Shown here: one piece after another, positions 1 to 9,041 of the stretch
Numbering within the stretch: position 1 is the first letter of the stretch
Layout of the letters: every line of letters starts with the position of its first letter
NCBI GenBank assembly: GCA_021793115.1
Contig: JAJYTJ010000042.1
Span: forward strand, 1-25,432
Origin: Actinomycetes bacterium
GTDB taxonomy: Bacteria > Actinomycetota > Actinomycetes > Actinomycetales > Cellulomonadaceae
Reading direction: 5' to 3'
Length of the DNA: 25,432 bases
Notes under the pieces: model-generated
Told to the model about the DNA's origin: nothing
What the model saw: only the letters and a program-made list of their open reading frames with translations
The model's database searches: none
Program-made: the position numbers and the translations under genes

Positions 1-1124
1 GCCACAACCCGCCGCAGTGGAACGGGATCAAGGTGTTCCGCTCCGACGGGTCCCTGCCGCTGGACGACGAGACCGACCGCTACCAGGACGAGGCCAACGC
101 CATGAGCGTCGCCGACGTCATCACGCTGGACATCGACCTGGCGCGCCGCGCGGGCGTCGTGGTGGAGCGCAGCCTGGCCGGCCCCTACGTCGACGCCATC
201 GAGCGCATCGTGGACGTGCACGCCGCGCGGGACCGCGACCTGCGCGTCGTCGTCGACGCGATGTACGGCACCAGCCAGCTGACGCTCGGCACCGTGCTGT
301 CGGACATGCGCGTGCCCGCGGAGTTCATCCACGCGGCGCACAACCCGCTGTTCGGCGGCATCGCGCCCGCCCCCGACCTGGAACGCCTCTCGACGCTCAT
401 CGACATGATGAAGAGGGGCCGGTACTCGCTCGGCCTGGCCACCGACGGCGACTCCGACCGCATCGGCATCGTCGACGAGACCGGCGAGTACGTCTCGAGC
501 AACGACCTGCTGCTCCTCGTCTACTGGTACCTGCACGAGGTGCGCGGCGAGCGCGGCGGCGTGGTGCGCAACCTCGCCACGACGCACCGGCTGGACCGGC
601 TGGCGGAGCACCTGGGCGAGGAGCACGCCGAGGTCAAGGTGGGCTTCAAGCACGTCACCGCGGGCATGGACCGCATCGGCGCGCTGCTGGGCGGCGAGTC
701 GTCCGGCGGCCTGACGGTCCGAGGGTGGCTGCTGGGCAAGGACGGCATCTTCGCGTGCGCCCTGGTCGTGGAGATGCTGGCCCGCACGGGCCGGACCATC
801 AGCCAGCTGCGCGCCGACCTCGAGGCGATCACCGGCCGGCTCGTCATGCTCGACGACGCCGTGCCCGCGACGCCCGAGATGCGGGTCGCGGTGCCCCGTC
901 GGCTCGAGGCGAGCCCGCTGACGCACATCGGCCCGTACGCCGTGGCCGGCGTCTCGCACCTCGACGGCACCAAGATCCTCCTGGCCGACGGCGGCTGGGC
1001 GCTGCTCCGGTTCTCCGGCACCGAGCCGCTCCTCCGGATGACCGCCGAGGCACAGAGCGAGGCCCAGGCCCGCGAGATGCTCGACTGGCTGCGCGGCTTC
1101 GCCACCGCCACCGCCACCGCCTGA
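1..1124 (+). CDS. Phosphoglucomutase/phosphomannomutase family protein, 5' truncated by window edge
   Basis: This is the C-terminal part of an alpha-D-phosphohexomutase, an enzyme that interconverts sugar 1- and 6-phosphates. The reading frame is open from base 3 and starts inside the active-site serine loop, with HNPPQWNGIK as the first residues. The phosphoserine itself lies just outside the window. The other signatures are present in order: the metal-binding loop DGDSDR (444-461), the sugar-binding loop GGESSGG (690-710) and the phosphate-binding RFSGTEP near 1008-1028. The ATG at 33 is internal and is not the start. The GH94 phosphorylase gene begins 28 bp downstream on the same strand, so the two are probably one operon in which the mutase takes the sugar 1-phosphate made by phosphorolysis. 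Whether it prefers glucose, mannose or GlcNAc phosphate cannot be read from the sequence. Confidence 0.93.
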   Translation, partial: HNPPQWNGIKVFRSDGSLPLDDETDRYQDEANAMSVADVITLDIDLARRAGVVVERSLAGPYVDAIERIVDVHAARDRDLRVVVDAMYGTSQLTLGTVLSDMRVPAEFIHAAHNPLFGGIAPAPDLERLSTLIDMMKRGRYSLGLATDGDSDRIGIVDETGEYVSSNDLLLLVYWYLHEVRGERGGVVRNLATTHRLDRLAEHLGEEHAEVKVGFKHVTAGMDRIGALLGGESSGGLTVRGWLLGKDGIFACALVVEMLARTGRTISQLRADLEAITGRLVMLDDAVPATPEMRVAVPRRLEASPLTHIGPYAVAGVSHLDGTKILLADGGWALLRFSGTEPLLRMTAEAQSEAQAREMLDWLRGFATATATA

Positions 1125-1152
1125 CCCGCCCCGACGAGATCGACGAGGATCC

Positions 1153-3573
1153 ATGCGCTACGGCCACTTCTCCGGCGACGAGTACGTCGTCGACCGCCCC
1201 GACGTCCCCGTCTCCTGGACCAACTACCTGGGCGGCAAGGACTTCTGCAGCGTCGTCTCCCACACCGGCGGCGGGTACTCGTACTACCGGAAGGCCCAGA
1301 CGGGTCGCATCACGCGGTTCCGGCAGAACGGCGTGCCGCTCGACCGGCCCGGCAAGTACGTCTACCTGCGGGACGACGAGTCGGCGGACTACTGGTCCGT
1401 GTCGTGGCAGCCGGTGGGCAAGCCGTTCGTCACGGGCGAGGCGACGGTGCCCGACGACGGTAGCGCCGGCCGGTGGACCACGCGCCACGGCCTCGGGTAC
1501 ACCACCTTCGAGTCGTCCTACCGCGGCATCGAGGCGTCGCAGACCGTCTTCGTCCCGCTCGACGACGACTGCGAGGTGTGGGACGTCCGCCTGACGAACC
1601 GGACGGACCGCGAGCGCACGCTCACCGTCGCCGGGTACGTCGAGTTCTCGTTCCACACCATCACGGTGGACAACGAGAACCTGCAGATGTCCCTGTACTC
1701 GCAGGGCGCCACGTACGACGACGGCATCGTCGAGTGCGACGCGCACTACGAGCCGTGGACCTTCCACTACTTCGCCTCGTCGCGCACGCCCGACTCGTTC
1801 GACGCGATGCGCGACGCCTTCGTCGGCCCGTACCGCGACGAGCGCAACCCGCTGGCGGTGGAGCGCGGCGCCGGCTCCGGCTCGCAGGGCACCACGCAGA
1901 ACCACTGCGGCGCGCTCTTCCACCGCGTCACGCTCGCGCCGGGCGAGACCACCCGGCTGGCCTTCGTCCTCGGCTACGGCTCGCGCGAGGCGGCCGGCCG
2001 GGCGATGACGGCGAAGTACTCGTCGGCTGCCACGGTGGACGACGAGCGGGCGCGCCTGGCGGCGCACTGGCGCGACAAGCAGGACCGGCTGCGCATCGTG
2101 ACGCCGCACGAGGGCATGAACACCCTCATCAACACCTGGACCCTGCTCCAGGCCGAGACGTGCGTCGTGTGGTCCCGGTTCGCCTCGTTCGTCGAGGTCG
2201 GCGGCCGGTCGGGGCTGGGCTACCGCGACACTGCGCAGGACTGCATGGCGGTGATCCACTCGAACCCGGCGGCGTCCCTGCGGCGCATCACGCAGCTGCT
2301 CCGGGCACAGACCGAGGCCGGCTACGGGCTGCACCTGTTCGACCCCGACGACTTCGACCCCGACGCGCCCCGCCTGCCGGACGTCCCGTCGCCGACGATC
2401 GTGCCCCGCCGCTCGCGGGACTCCCTCATCCACGGGCTGGAGGACACGTGCTCCGACGACCACCTGTGGCTGGTGCCGACGGTGGTCGAGTACGTCAAGG
2501 AGACCGGCGACAGGGCGTTCCTCGACCGTGAGATCACCTTCGCGGAGGGCTCGTCGGGCACGGTGTACGAGCACCTGCGGCGCGCGCTGGAGTTCACGGC
2601 CGCCCAGGTGGGTGCCAACGGGGTCGCGCTCGGCCTGCGCGCGGACTGGAACGACGGCATCAACCTCGGCGGCGGCGAGACTGCCCTGGTGACGTTCCTG
2701 CACGCATGGGCGATCCGGGCGTTCCTCGAGGTCGCGCACGACGAGGACCGGCCGCGCTGGCTCGCGGAGCTGGCCCGCCTGGAGCGGGTGGCCGACGAGC
2801 AGCTGTGGGACGGGCGGTGGTGGCGCCGCGGCATCACGCGCGACGGCGTGACCATCGGCTCGGCCGCGAACGCCGAGGGGAAGATCTTCCTCGAGCACCA
2901 GGCGTGGCCGGTCATCGGCGGGATCACCACCCGCGAGCGCGGGATCGCCTCGATGGACGCCGTCCACGAGCTGCTCGCGTCGCCGTTCGGGAACCACCTC
3001 AACTGGCCGTCGTTCACGCGCGTCGACGACACGGTCGGGTTCCTCACGCGGGTGTACCCGGGGATCAAGGAGAACGGCGCAATCTTCAGCCACCCGAACG
3101 CGTGGCCGATCATCGCCGAGGCGCTCCTGGGGCGGGGCGACGAGGCGGTGGCGTTCTACGACGCGATCTGCCCGTACCTGCAGAACGACGTCATCGAGAC
3201 CCGGCAGGCCGAGCCGTACGTGTACTGCCAGTTCGTCTACGGCAAGGACCACCCGCGCCACGGCCTCGCCCAGAACCCGTGGCTCACCGGGACCGCCGGC
3301 TGGATGTACACCGCCGTGACCAAGTACGTGCTCGGCATCCGGCCCGGGCTGGACGGGCTCGTCGTCGACCCCTCGATCCCGCGCGCGTGGGACGGCTTCT
3401 CGGTGCAGCGTGCGTGGCGCGGGGCGACGTACCTCGTCGAGGTGCGCAACCCCTCGCACGTGTCGCACGGGGTCGCGTCGGTGGTCGTCGACGGCGTCGC
3501 GCACGCCCCCGGCACGCCGCTCCCCGTCGCGCCCCCTGGCGCGACGGTCGCCGTCACCGTCACCCTGGGGTGA
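1153..3573 (+). CDS. GH94 family disaccharide phosphorylase, diacetylchitobiose phosphorylase-like
   Basis: This 806-residue protein has the length and layout of GH94 phosphorylases: an N-terminal beta-sandwich, then an (alpha/alpha)6 barrel and a short C-terminal sheet. These intracellular enzymes split a beta-linked disaccharide with phosphate, giving a sugar 1-phosphate and a free sugar. The motif ADWNDG places the likely general acid at Asp501. The motifs WSRFASF, GGRSGLGYRDTAQD and DTCSDDHLWL match, from memory, the N,N'-diacetylchitobiose phosphorylase branch (Vibrio ChBP) better than cellobiose phosphorylase, which carries GRGMGFRDSNQD. Cellobionic acid phosphorylase is another possible identity. 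The ATG follows a GAGGA ribosome site. The mutase gene just upstream fits a phosphorolytic sugar-use operon. The last 14 bp overlap the convergent transporter gene. Confidence 0.9.
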   Translation: MRYGHFSGDEYVVDRPDVPVSWTNYLGGKDFCSVVSHTGGGYSYYRKAQTGRITRFRQNGVPLDRPGKYVYLRDDESADYWSVSWQPVGKPFVTGEATVPDDGSAGRWTTRHGLGYTTFESSYRGIEASQTVFVPLDDDCEVWDVRLTNRTDRERTLTVAGYVEFSFHTITVDNENLQMSLYSQGATYDDGIVECDAHYEPWTFHYFASSRTPDSFDAMRDAFVGPYRDERNPLAVERGAGSGSQGTTQNHCGALFHRVTLAPGETTRLAFVLGYGSREAAGRAMTAKYSSAATVDDERARLAAHWRDKQDRLRIVTPHEGMNTLINTWTLLQAETCVVWSRFASFVEVGGRSGLGYRDTAQDCMAVIHSNPAASLRRITQLLRAQTEAGYGLHLFDPDDFDPDAPRLPDVPSPTIVPRRSRDSLIHGLEDTCSDDHLWLVPTVVEYVKETGDRAFLDREITFAEGSSGTVYEHLRRALEFTAAQVGANGVALGLRADWNDGINLGGGETALVTFLHAWAIRAFLEVAHDEDRPRWLAELARLERVADEQLWDGRWWRRGITRDGVTIGSAANAEGKIFLEHQAWPVIGGITTRERGIASMDAVHELLASPFGNHLNWPSFTRVDDTVGFLTRVYPGIKENGAIFSHPNAWPIIAEALLGRGDEAVAFYDAICPYLQNDVIETRQAEPYVYCQFVYGKDHPRHGLAQNPWLTGTAGWMYTAVTKYVLGIRPGLDGLVVDPSIPRAWDGFSVQRAWRGATYLVEVRNPSHVSHGVASVVVDGVAHAPGTPLPVAPPGATVAVTVTLG

Positions 3574-4570
3574 CGTCGCCCGGCGCGAGCGCACCCCCCT
3601 CGCTCCGCGCACCGACCACCACGGGGCGCCGCCGCTGCGGGGACACGGCGACCGGGCGCACGGGCAGCCGGCGGGCGACCGTGACCGCCGCGAGCGTGAC
3701 GACGATCCCGGCGACCCCGACCGGGCCGAGGCGGTCGTGCGCGACGAGCAGGCCGACGACGGCCGCCCACACTGGCTCCGTGCCGAGCAGCAGCCCCACG
3801 TGGCTCGGCGAGGTCCGCCCCACGGCCCACGTCTGCGCCGCGAACGCGACCACCGTGCACACCACCGCGAGGTAGGCGAGCACGGCGGTCCCGGGGCCGT
3901 GCAGGCCCGCCACGAACGCCCCCACCGGCGCGCCCAGCGCCGCGGTCAGGGCGACGAACACCGCGGCGACCGTGCCCAGCTGGACGGCCGTGAGCCGGCG
4001 CGGGTCCAGCGGCCGCCGCTCCTGGAGCACGCCCAGCGCCGTGACGTGACCCGCGCGCAGGACCGCGGCCACCAGGATCAGCAGGTCCCCCGGCCGCGGT
4101 GCGGCGGCGTGCCCGTCGGTGGCGAGCAGGCCGGCCCCAAGCACGGCGGCGCCGGCCACCGCGACGAACGCCCCACCCGGCGCGCGGCGGCGCACCAACG
4201 CCTCGACCGCCGGCGTGAGCACCATCGTGAGGGAGATGAGCACGCCGGCGTTCGTCGCCGACGTCAGCGCGACCCCGTACGTCTCGCACGCGAACACCGC
4301 CGCGAGCACCAGGCCCGCCCCCACGCCGGCGCGCAGCTCGTCGGCGGTCGGCCGCCCCGCCCGGGCGAGCGCGAGCCAGCCGCCCAGCACGGCCACCGCG
4401 ACCACCATCCGCGCGGCGACCAGCACGGGCGCGGCGCCCGGGCCCGGCAGGAGCTCCTTGGCCGCGACGTAGGTGGAGCCCCACGCCACCGCGACGCCGA
4501 CGAGCACGAGGTCGGTGACGCGAGCGCCGGGCAACGAGGACACCCGACTACGGTCGGGCGACGGAACCAT
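3560..4570 (-). CDS. EamA/DMT-family transporter
   Basis: This is a 336-residue hydrophobic protein with about ten predicted membrane helices arranged as two EamA repeats. The first helix contains the typical VAVAWGSTYVAAKELL signature. The second repeat begins near VLAYLAVVCTVVAFAAQTWAV and carries the common SPSHVGLLLGTEPVWAA motif. Members of this superfamily export or import small metabolites; the substrate cannot be told. The gene is divergent from a LysR-type regulator with only 44 bp between the starts, a layout in which the regulator usually controls the transporter. The ATG at 4570 is the longest choice. A GTG at 4543 (Val10) would also leave the first membrane helix intact, and a perfect 6-bp inverted repeat lies right in front of it, so the true start is uncertain. 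Confidence 0.87.
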   Translation of the reverse strand: MVPSPDRSRVSSLPGARVTDLVLVGVAVAWGSTYVAAKELLPGPGAAPVLVAARMVVAVAVLGGWLALARAGRPTADELRAGVGAGLVLAAVFACETYGVALTSATNAGVLISLTMVLTPAVEALVRRRAPGGAFVAVAGAAVLGAGLLATDGHAAAPRPGDLLILVAAVLRAGHVTALGVLQERRPLDPRRLTAVQLGTVAAVFVALTAALGAPVGAFVAGLHGPGTAVLAYLAVVCTVVAFAAQTWAVGRTSPSHVGLLLGTEPVWAAVVGLLVAHDRLGPVGVAGIVVTLAAVTVARRLPVRPVAVSPQRRRPVVVGARSEGGALAPGDVTPG

Positions 4571-4614
4571 AAGGACAAGTCACCAGTTGCTCGCCAGCGG
4601 TTTAGGTTGACCTG
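4543..4614. promoter_or_regulatory. Divergent control region between EamA transporter and LysR regulator
   Basis: The 44 bp between the two start codons and the first bases of the transporter gene hold two small dyads. CCCGAC (4543-4548) and GTCGGG (4553-4558) form a perfect 6-bp inverted repeat with a 4-base centre. AGGT/ACCT (4604-4613) is a second, shorter dyad next to the regulator start. TAGGTT (4603-4608) ends 6 nt before the LysR ATG, which fits a -10 element for a leaderless transcript. A role as LysR binding sites is inferred from position only. Confidence 0.45.
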
Positions 4615-5526
4615 ATGGAACTGGCACAGCTGCGGGCCCTGCGGGAGCTGCGCGACCGCGGCAGCATCGCCGCCGTCGCGCGCGCCTTCCACGTGACGCC
4701 GTCCGCCGTGTCGCAGCAGCTCGCGGCGTTGCAGCGCTCGGCGGGCGTCCCGCTCACGCGGTTGGAGGGCCGGCGCACCGTGCTCACCGGTGCCGGCGCG
4801 GCCCTCGCGGCGGCCGCCGTCGAGGTCGAGGTCGCGTTCGCCCACGCCCGGGACGCGGTCTCGGCGTACCAGGCCGAGACCGGCGCCACCGTCACGGTCG
4901 GCGCCTTCCACTCCGCTGCCCTGGCGTTCTTCCCGGGCCTCCTCGCGGCGCAGGCCGGCGGCGGTCCCCCGCTCGAGCTGCACGACGACGACGTGGCGCA
5001 GGAGGACTTCGCCCGCCTGGCGGCCGACATCGACGTGGTGGTGGCCCACCGGCTCGCGGGCGGCCCCGCGTGGCCCGCCGGTGTCGTCGCGACCCACCTG
5101 CTCACGGAGCCCCTCGACCTGGCGTTCCGTGCCGGGCACCGCCTCGACGCGCCCGGGCCGCCGCACGCGTCCGACCTGCGCGACGTGCGCTGGATCGCCG
5201 TCCACGGGGACTTCCCCCTCGCGGACGCCGTCCGGGTCATCGGCACGGCCGCCGGCGCCGAGCCGCTCGTGGCGCACCGCATCAACGAGTTCTCGGTCGC
5301 GGCCGCGCTCGTGGCCGGCACCGACCTGGTGGCCCTGCTGCCGCGCCACACGAGCGCCGCCTACCGCTCGCCGTCGCTGCGTCTGCGGCCCCTGCCGCGC
5401 GGCCTGGCGGTCGAGCGCAGCATCGACGTCCTCACCCGTCCCGAGGCCCTGCAGCGTCGCACGGTCCGCGCCGTGCTGCAGACCCTGCGCCGCCTGGCCG
5501 CCGAGCTCGCCGGGGGCCCGCCGTGA
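4615..5526 (+). CDS. LysR-family transcriptional regulator
   Basis: This 303-residue protein has a LysR-type winged helix-turn-helix at residues 1-60 (ELAQLRALRELRDRGSIAAV, then TPSAVSQQLAALQRSAGVPL) and a periplasmic-binding-protein-like effector domain from about residue 90 (ATVTVGAFHSAAL). Regulators of this type bind promoters as tetramers and respond to a small ligand. The divergent EamA transporter is the likely main target. The ligand is unknown. TAGGTT ends 6 nt before the ATG and there is no ribosome site, so the mRNA is probably leaderless. The asparaginase gene starts 22 bp after the stop and could be cotranscribed. Confidence 0.9.
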   Translation: MELAQLRALRELRDRGSIAAVARAFHVTPSAVSQQLAALQRSAGVPLTRLEGRRTVLTGAGAALAAAAVEVEVAFAHARDAVSAYQAETGATVTVGAFHSAALAFFPGLLAAQAGGGPPLELHDDDVAQEDFARLAADIDVVVAHRLAGGPAWPAGVVATHLLTEPLDLAFRAGHRLDAPGPPHASDLRDVRWIAVHGDFPLADAVRVIGTAAGAEPLVAHRINEFSVAAALVAGTDLVALLPRHTSAAYRSPSLRLRPLPRGLAVERSIDVLTRPEALQRRTVRAVLQTLRRLAAELAGGPP

Positions 5527-5548
5527 CCGGCACGGCAGAATCGACGCC

Positions 5549-6502
5549 GTGCCGCAGATCCAGCTGACCGCCGTGCCGCCCACCGCCCCGTTCGCGCTCG
5601 CCGTCCATGGCGGGGCCGGCCCCCTGCGCGACGGCGCCCCACGCACGGCCGCGCAGGCGAGGGGCCTGCGCGCCGCGCTGGCCGCCGGCCACGACGTGCT
5701 CGCGGCCGACGGCGCCGCGATCGACGCCGTGTGCGCCGCGGTCGCGGTGCTCGAGGACGACGAGGCGTTCAACGCCGGGCGTGGCGCTGCCCTCACCGTC
5801 GCGGGCACCGCCGAGCTCGACGCGTGCGTGTGCGACGGCGCCACCGGCCGCGCCGGCGCGGTGGCCGCGAGCCACTACGCCCGCCACCCCGTCCTGGCGG
5901 CCCGTGCCGTCATGGAGCGCACGCCACACGTCCTCCTGGCGGGCCCCACCCCGACGTGGCTCGACGCCGTCGGCCTCGAGCGGGTCGACCCGTCGTGGTT
6001 CGTCACGCCGGCACGCCTGGCGGCGCTGCGCGACGGCACGCCCGAGGCGACCGCCCCGACCCTGCCGGGCGCCGGGCAGGGGACGTCAGAGCCGCGCGTG
6101 GGCCACGGCACGGTGGGGGCGGTGGCGCGCGACGCCGCCGGGCGGCTGGCCGCGGCGACGTCCACGGGCGGCGTCACCGGGCAGTGGGTCGGGCGCGTGG
6201 GCGACACCCCGGTGGTGGGCGCCGGGACGTGGGCCGACGCGCGGGTCGCCGTGTCGGGCACGGGGATCGGCGAGGACTTCCTGCGCGCCGCGCTCGCGCA
6301 CGACGTCGCGGCGCGCGTGCGCTGGACGGGTGCCGCCCTGGCCGACGCCGTCCACGACGTGATCGCGGACGACCTCGTGGCGCGCGGCGGCGACGGCGGC
6401 GTCATCGCGGCGGGCGCGGACGGCACGCTGGTGCTCGCGTTCTGCTCGGAGGCGATGCTCCGGGCCTACCTCGGACCGGACGGCCCGGTCGTCGTCGCCT
6501 GA
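5549..6502 (+). CDS. Isoaspartyl peptidase/L-asparaginase (plant-type Ntn hydrolase)
   Basis: This is a 317-residue member of the type 2 (plant-type) asparaginase family, which is made as a precursor and cuts itself in front of a threonine that then becomes the nucleophile. The HGGAG motif near the N terminus, NAGRGAALT and the cleavage site GHG|TVGAVA are visible, placing the nucleophile at Thr188. The substrate loop reads TSTGG followed by GRVGDTP and GAGTWAD. Family members hydrolyse asparagine or beta-aspartyl dipeptides. The GTG at 5549 is chosen because homology begins just after it; earlier codons in the same frame lie inside the LysR gene. CAGAAT (5536-5541) ends 7 nt before the GTG and may be a weak -10. 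The TSTGG loop lacks the usual Lys/Arg-rich stretch before GR(V/I)GD. Confidence 0.9.
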   Translation: MPQIQLTAVPPTAPFALAVHGGAGPLRDGAPRTAAQARGLRAALAAGHDVLAADGAAIDAVCAAVAVLEDDEAFNAGRGAALTVAGTAELDACVCDGATGRAGAVAASHYARHPVLAARAVMERTPHVLLAGPTPTWLDAVGLERVDPSWFVTPARLAALRDGTPEATAPTLPGAGQGTSEPRVGHGTVGAVARDAAGRLAAATSTGGVTGQWVGRVGDTPVVGAGTWADARVAVSGTGIGEDFLRAALAHDVAARVRWTGAALADAVHDVIADDLVARGGDGGVIAAGADGTLVLAFCSEAMLRAYLGPDGPVVVA

Positions 6503-6521
6503 CGCACCGGGTCCCGGTCGC

Positions 6522-6653
6522 TCAGCGGCCGAGCACGCGGGGCAGGAAGGCCAGCGCCGCCACGGCCAGGACGATCAACCAGCCCTGCCACGACGTCGGG
6601 CGCAGGCCCCAGCCCACCCGCTTGGGCCCGAACCAGGGCTTCTTCTCGGCCAC
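6522..6653 (-). CDS. Small single-span membrane protein, function unknown
   Basis: This 43-residue product begins AEKKPWFGPKRVGWGLRP and continues with one hydrophobic helix (GWLIVLAVAALAFLPRVL). I recall similar short proteins with KPWFGPKR(I/V)GWG followed by one membrane span in other actinobacteria; their function is unknown to me. A GTG at 6653 is preferred as start because a strong purine-rich ribosome site (GGGGGAGAGG) lies 5 nt upstream. The longer open frame upstream is arginine-rich and looks non-coding. The gene is convergent with the asparaginase gene (19 bp apart) and lies about 100 bp downstream of acpS on the same strand. Confidence 0.72.
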   Translation of the reverse strand: MAEKKPWFGPKRVGWGLRPTSWQGWLIVLAVAALAFLPRVLGR

Positions 6654-6754
6654 CGCGCCCTCTCCCCCGCCCGCGCGACGGACCGACCGCCGCGGCGGCC
6701 CCCAGCGTAGCCACGGCTCCTGTGGGGACAGGGTCCCGACCGGGGCCTCGCGCG

Positions 6755-7105
6755 CTAGGCCTCCGCGACGACCACGGCCGCCGCGATGCCGGCGTCGTGC
6801 GAGATCGACAGGTGGAAGCGCGCCACGCCCAGCTCGTCGGCCCGGGCCTTGACCGTGCCCTCGACGTGCAGCCGCGGGGGACGCCCGCCCGAGGCCGGCA
6901 CCCACGCGTCGTGCCACCGCATCCCGCCCGGCGAGGACAGGGCCTTGGCCAGCGCCTCCTTGACCGCGAACCGGGCGGCGAGCGACGCCGCGGGCAGCTC
7001 GCGCTCGTCGGCGGTGAAGAGCCGGTCACGCAGCGCGGGGGTGCGCTCGAGCACCGCGACGAACCGCGCGACGTCGACGACGTCGATCCCGACCCCGACG
7101 ATCAC
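6755..7105 (-). CDS. acpS: Holo-[acyl-carrier-protein] synthase
   Basis: This 116-residue protein transfers the 4'-phosphopantetheine arm of coenzyme A to a serine of acyl carrier protein, in the cytoplasm. The family signatures are clear: [10 protein letters not shown] at the N terminus with the magnesium ligand Asp8, and [12 protein letters not shown] with Glu50. The end reads [20 protein letters not shown], as is typical. The GTG at 7105 is the start because homology begins with VIVGVGIDV, and longer readings run back into glmS. The gene follows glmS with a 20-bp gap, so the two are probably cotranscribed. In many actinobacteria the next gene would be nnrD and then alr; here the next gene is the small membrane protein. 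Confidence 0.95.
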   Translation of the reverse strand: MIVGVGIDVVDVARFVAVLERTPALRDRLFTADERELPAASLAARFAVKEALAKALSSPGGMRWHDAWVPASGGRPPRLHVEGTVKARADELGVARFHLSISHDAGIAAAVVVAEA

Positions 7106-7125
7106 GCCGGCCCCCCGTCCGGCCG

Positions 7126-8982
7126 CTACTCGACGGTGACGGACTTCGCGAGGTTGCGGGGCTGGTCCACGTCCAACCCCTTCGCGGTCGCGAGCTCGCA
7201 CGCGAAGATCTGCAGCGGCACGACGGCGACGAGCGGCGCCAGCAGCGTGGGCGTCTGCGGCACCGAGAACACCTCGTCGGCGTAGGGCAGCACCGCCTCG
7301 TCGCCGTCCTCCGCGATGACGAGCGTGCGGGCGCCGCGGGCGCGGATCTCCTGGATGTTGGAGACCACCTTCGAGTGCAGCGCGTCGCGGCCCCGCGGCG
7401 AGGGCACGACGACGAAGACCGGCTGCCCGGGCTCGACGAGCGCGATCGGCCCGTGCTTGAGCTCACCCGCCGGGAAGCCTTCCGCGTGGATGTACGCCAG
7501 CTCCTTGAGCTTGAGCGCACCCTCCATCGCCACCGGGTAGCCCACGTGCCGGCCGAGGAACAGCACCGTCGGGGTGTCGGCCATCCACCGCGCCACCTCG
7601 CGCACGCGCCCCGAGCGGTCGATGACCTGCTGGATCTTGCCCGGGATCTCGCGCAGCTCGGCGAGGATCTGCGCGACCTCGTCGTGGAACATGTTCCCGC
7701 GCAGCTCGGCGAGGTAGAGGCCCAGCAGGTACGCCGCCGTGATCTGGGCGAGGAATGCCTTGGTCGAGGCGACGGCGACCTCCGGCCCGGCGTGCGTGTA
7801 GAGCACCGCGTCGGACTCGCGCGGGATGGTCGAGCCGTGCGTGTTGACGATGGCCAGCACGCGGGAGCCCTGCTCGCGCGCGTGCCGCACCGCCATGAGC
7901 GTGTCCATCGTCTCGCCCGACTGGGAGATGGCGACGACGAGCGTCCGCTCGTCGACCACCGGGTCGCGGTAGCGGAACTCGTGCGCCAGCTCGACCTCGA
8001 CCGGGATGCGGCACCAGTGCTCGATGGCGTACTTGGCGACGTGCCCCGCGTACGCGGCGGTGCCGCACGCGACGACGACGATCTTGTCGACGGCGCGCAG
8101 CACCGACTCGTCGATGCGGACCTCGTCGAGCGTCAGCCGGCCGGTGCGGTCGGTGCGCCCCCGCAGCGTGTCCGCGACGGCCTGCGGCTCGTCGTGGATC
8201 TCCTTGTCCATGAACGAGCGGAAGCCGCCCTTCTCGGCGGCCCGCGCGTCCCAGTCGACGACGAACCGGCGGGCCTGCGCCGGGTTGCCGGCGAAGTCGC
8301 TGACCGCCACGTCGTCCGCGGTGATGGTGACCACCTGGTCCTGACCCAGCTCCATCGCGTCCCGCGTGTGGGCGATGAACGCCGCGACGTCGGAGCCGAG
8401 GAAGTTCTCGCCGCGGCCGAGCCCGACGACGAGCGGCGAGTCGTGCCGGGCGCCCACGACGAGCCCGGGCGCGTCCGCGTGGACCGCCAGGAGCGTGAAC
8501 GTGCCGTCCAGCCGCCGCGCGACGCGCTGCATCGCGGTGGTGAGGTCGCCCGCCTCGTCGTACGCGCGCGCCAGCAGGTGCGCCACCACCTCGGTGTCCG
8601 TCTCCGAGACGAACGCGACGCCGGCCGCGGCCAGCTCGTCCCGCAGCTCCGCGAAGTTCTCGACGATGCCGTTGTGGATGACGGCGACCTTGCCGGACAC
8701 GTGCGGGTGGGCGTTCGTGTCGGTCGGGCCGCCGTGCGTCGCCCACCGCGTGTGGCCGATCGCCGCGGTGGCCGCCGGCAGCGGGTGCGCGTCGAGCTCC
8801 TCGACGAGGTTGGCCAGCTTGCCGGCCTTCTTGGCGACCGCGAGCGGCTGGCCGGGCGCCACGAGCGCGACGCCGGCGGAGTCGTACCCCCGGTACTCCA
8901 GCCGCCGCAGCCCCTCGACGGCGACCTCGAGCGGCCTGCCCGACGGCGCGGCGCTCCCGACGTACCCCACGATCCCGCACAT
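7126..8982 (-). CDS. glmS: Glutamine--fructose-6-phosphate aminotransferase (isomerizing)
   Basis: This 618-residue enzyme makes glucosamine 6-phosphate from fructose 6-phosphate and glutamine, the first step toward UDP-GlcNAc for peptidoglycan. The order is an N-terminal class II glutamine amidotransferase domain (MCGIVGYVG with the nucleophile Cys2, then HNGIVENF), a first SIS domain ([21 protein letters not shown]) and a second SIS domain ([20 protein letters not shown]), ending [13 protein letters not shown]. The ATG at 8982 is fixed by the need for Cys at position 2. TACCCT (8990-8995) ends 7 nt before the ATG and no ribosome site is present, so the mRNA is probably leaderless. I see no glmS ribozyme, and there is no room for one. 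Confidence 0.98.
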   Translation of the reverse strand: MCGIVGYVGSAAPSGRPLEVAVEGLRRLEYRGYDSAGVALVAPGQPLAVAKKAGKLANLVEELDAHPLPAATAAIGHTRWATHGGPTDTNAHPHVSGKVAVIHNGIVENFAELRDELAAAGVAFVSETDTEVVAHLLARAYDEAGDLTTAMQRVARRLDGTFTLLAVHADAPGLVVGARHDSPLVVGLGRGENFLGSDVAAFIAHTRDAMELGQDQVVTITADDVAVSDFAGNPAQARRFVVDWDARAAEKGGFRSFMDKEIHDEPQAVADTLRGRTDRTGRLTLDEVRIDESVLRAVDKIVVVACGTAAYAGHVAKYAIEHWCRIPVEVELAHEFRYRDPVVDERTLVVAISQSGETMDTLMAVRHAREQGSRVLAIVNTHGSTIPRESDAVLYTHAGPEVAVASTKAFLAQITAAYLLGLYLAELRGNMFHDEVAQILAELREIPGKIQQVIDRSGRVREVARWMADTPTVLFLGRHVGYPVAMEGALKLKELAYIHAEGFPAGELKHGPIALVEPGQPVFVVVPSPRGRDALHSKVVSNIQEIRARGARTLVIAEDGDEAVLPYADEVFSVPQTPTLLAPLVAVVPLQIFACELATAKGLDVDQPRNLAKSVTVE

Positions 8983-8989
8983 GGCGACC

Positions 8990-8995
8990 AGGGTA
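8990..8995 (-). promoter_or_regulatory. glmS -10 element, leaderless type
   Basis: On the minus strand TACCCT matches the actinobacterial TANNNT -10 pattern and is separated from the glmS ATG by 7 nt. This places transcription start at or next to the A of the start codon. No clear -35 is seen. The divergent coaA start is only 59 bp away. Confidence 0.55.
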
Positions 8996-9041
8996 ACGGG
9001 CGCCGTCCGGACGCCCGCCCACGCCGTGGGAGGATCGTGAC

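Noticed and set aside
844..3612. Very long open frame on the minus strand across the GH94 gene
   Set aside because: It is Arg/Val/Asp-rich with no recognisable domain and lies wholly opposite clear homology; a GC-rich shadow.
8983..9041. glmS ribozyme or riboswitch upstream of glmS
   Set aside because: Only 59 bp separate glmS and coaA, and the likely glmS transcript has no leader.
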